Notes under the pieces: generated by a model
Seen by the model: only the letters and a program-made list of their open reading frames with translations
Databases searched by the model: none
What the model was told of the DNA's origin: nothing
Shown here: one piece after another, positions 62,051 through 64,000 of the stretch
Layout: every line of letters starts with the position of its first letter
Position numbering within the stretch: position 1 is the stretch's first letter
Position numbers and translations under genes: made by a program
DNA from: Trichopria drosophilae
Taxonomy: Eukaryota; Arthropoda; Insecta; Hymenoptera; Diapriidae
NCBI GenBank assembly: GCA_030407085.1
Contig: CM059584.1
Location: 139,180,001 to 139,244,000, forward strand
Length of the DNA: 64,000 bases
Direction: 5' to 3'

Positions 62051-64000
62051 TAAAATACAACAACATCAAAGAGCTACATGGACTTCTGTTTGATTATTTT
62101 TTCTCTGGCCAAATAATAACCTCCATGCAACTGCATTATTACCCCTGGTGTAACAAGGATGTATTATTATACCCCGACTTATAGGAACGCGACATTTGAT
62201 ATACCCTTTGGGATCGGTGCTTTGTAGCTTTGTGCGTGTGTTTCGACTCGTGTTTGGCAATGCCCCTCTACCATACCGACGGAGTAATTCACGTTGCGAC
62301 TCCTCCGTCCAAACATCCTAATTCGCAGGGAATACGATACTCGCTTGCATATCAAAGACCCCCATTAGTTACCGATGCAACCGCGCGCAAGCCACGTAAT
62401 GCCGGGAGATGTTTGCAGCCCGATTAAGAGGGATGTAGAGAGAGAAGGAGTAAGGGGAGAAAGAACGAACCATTGGGTACAAAAAGTTTGTGACGTAGCA
62501 GCCTATCCCGACGTCTGCTGTTTCATGAAAAACCGAAACTGCAGGATGGTTCTATATCTGTCTCGACCTGACACGTCACGTTTCTTACCTTGCTTCTTGC
62601 TACGTACTTAACTTTTTTACAGATGCAGTTAGAAATTTCGACGCGAAACTTTTCCAAAACTGTTCTCTGTAATGGATCTTACTTTTTGCTTTGATAAATA
62701 ATATTGCTTTTGACGTCATCACTGAAAATCCTAACAAAAAAGACACTGTTACATGTCTAACTGCGCATTTACCGACTGTGATATGCCTTTAAATGTCCTT
62801 AGTGAAGAAAGAGCAAATGAAGAGAATGTTCTACTAAATGTAAACCTGCTTAGCTATCTAATTTAGTATCTAGTGAGTGTAATGGTACATTACGAAGGCT
62901 TTACGAAATCTCGTTTACTTTTATGCTTTTGCCATTAAACCACGTAGAAAGGTTTTCAGCTATTGGTGTTAAAAAAATACGTGTATATAGTTTAAAAGAT
63001 TTAATTTTCGTGTTCATATACTTGTAGTTAAGTGTGAAATTTCGAAAAAACATTGATTTCCCTGTCATATTTAACTGAAAAACGTATCCTTAATAGGTAC
63101 ACATTTTCATTGCCTTTTTTTAGTGGATTGTGCACTGCCAATTATCCATTACGGATCATCTTCGCTGCAAATGCTGATCGATCGAGTAGTAGATTACTGA
63201 AGGATATGTCGGATACGGGGCAGCCTTTATATAGTCCTATTGCTGAGGAGTGGGGGTCGGGAATGCGGTAGAGGGAGTAATAGTAGAAGAGTGGGGGCCA
63301 CGAGTGTTGGAGAGGGAGAAGTAGCGGGGGTTAAGTGCGTGAACCGTCCGTGACTACTATGTGACTTCTCTTCTGTTTAAGGGATTACAAATGCATTATA
63401 AATAATAAAAATACTAAACTTAAAGACTGCAGTTACCAAATGAATCTATTCTCGGAAACACTATTTAAAGGATGTCTATTCACGGAAAACGTCTAACTCT
63501 AGTATTCTTTCTAAAGGAAATCGTTACCACTAAGGCGCTAGGGAACTGATTATATCCTTGTCGGTTTTCCGTTTCGAAATACAATCTCAGCTGACCAAAA
63601 GGGAGAAGAACGCAGACGACTAGTCGTACGTGGGCGATCTCCTCGTCCTCATGCATCCAGGTATTCGCTGTACGTCTCGATCTTCTTCTCCAGAAACGTC
63701 ACTTTCTTCTCCTGGGAGTTTTCCCGCCCAAATGCGGCGTTTTCCCATCGTAATTTCTTCGTTCAGGGAACAGTCTCGCTCACTCTTATGCACTTTCCTC
63801 TTTCTGACTATCCTTCCGCAACCGTTTTCCGGGCTGTAAAAAGTAGAGCTCACTCTTCCGACAGGCTAATTTATCTCTTGAGCAAGGCTTAGAGCTTCGC
63901 CTCGTTTATCTTAAAAGAGGATAGAAAAACCGACTGAGACTACTTTCTACGGAGAATTGAAAAGACATACTCGTAACTTATACTACTCATATCGGCGATA
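62051..64000. other. No gene seen; GC-richer toward the window end
   Basis: Blocks at 62.2-62.6 and 63.1-63.95 kb have overlapping frames on both strands of up to 78 codons without recognisable features. They could be edges of a gene beyond the window. Confidence 0.35.
63248..63329 (+). repeat. Two G-rich 41-bp units
   Basis: GAGTGGGGG begins at 63248 and 63289, each followed by a GAGGGAG-A-GTAG block. The strand is purine-rich (G-runs of 3-5). Confidence 0.5.

Overview
The window is eukaryotic nuclear DNA, almost certainly from an insect. It is AT-rich, gene-poor and intron/intergenic-like. The genes I can support have arthropod features: TATA plus TCAGT initiator promoters, short secreted proteins with 16-residue signal peptides, and a Gln/Ser/Pro-rich exon ending in a consensus splice donor. 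CpG-rich blocks scattered through AT-rich DNA, and piggyBac-type TTAA-flanked inverted-repeat elements, would fit Hymenoptera, but that order is an inference with moderate to low confidence. Nothing suggests a bacterial, viral or organellar source.

Coding content is small. (1) 26669-28468 (minus) is a 600-codon coding exon of a Ser/Pro/Gln-rich, probably intracellular protein. It ends in phase 0 at a CAG|GTCAGT donor, and the following exons were not found. (2) 42017-42280 and 42909-43223 (both minus) are two adjacent single-exon genes for small secreted proteins. They share signal-peptide length, a central F-x-x-Y-S-x-x-G-S motif and promoter layout, so they are probably a tandem duplicate pair. 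(3) 38818-39090 (plus) is a decayed copy of the 3' end of the 42.0 kb gene. It is part of an inverted duplication with arms of about 870 bp (38818-39690 and 41220-42080).

The rest is repeats and apparently noncoding DNA. Four foldback elements of 1.0-1.2 kb (16029-17125, 30151-31132, 36261-37412, 45635-46823) have arms of roughly 220-480 bp. Three have clear TTAA flanks and three share a C/A-CC-n-n-T-A-A-C-G-C type end. The 30 kb element sits inside a degenerate 125-150 bp satellite array (about 30030-32110) that is bracketed by a 17-bp exact direct repeat. Other repeat families are: a unit of about 120 bp carrying the motif AATGGCGGATTCAATATGGCGGA-like (1.1, 2.9-3.2, 18.1-18.5, 46.0-46.3, 48.7 kb); a minisatellite of 22-23 bp built on a CCAAACCAGTTTGG-like palindrome (20.3-21.3 kb, and in both arms of the inverted duplication); palindrome clusters with shared flanks but different stems (1.4, 3.2-3.6, 34.7, 39.2, 55.0-55.4 kb); a 304-bp tandem duplication (51.1-51.7 kb); a 66-bp tandem duplication; a 91-bp TA-flanked MITE; and an isolated GC-rich hairpin at 56.4 kb.

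Four sites resemble the CTCF core (758, 5018, 22081, 47449). CpG-rich blocks without coding potential (around 10.95-11.34, 40.0-40.16, 47.8-48.06 and 52.0-52.5 kb) are candidate regulatory DNA. I found no tRNA, rRNA, CRISPR array or intact transposase. No complete multi-gene system is visible. The most interesting items are the inverted duplication at the secreted-protein locus, the repeated RRPHSIASTP motif in the large exon, and the nested repeat architecture.
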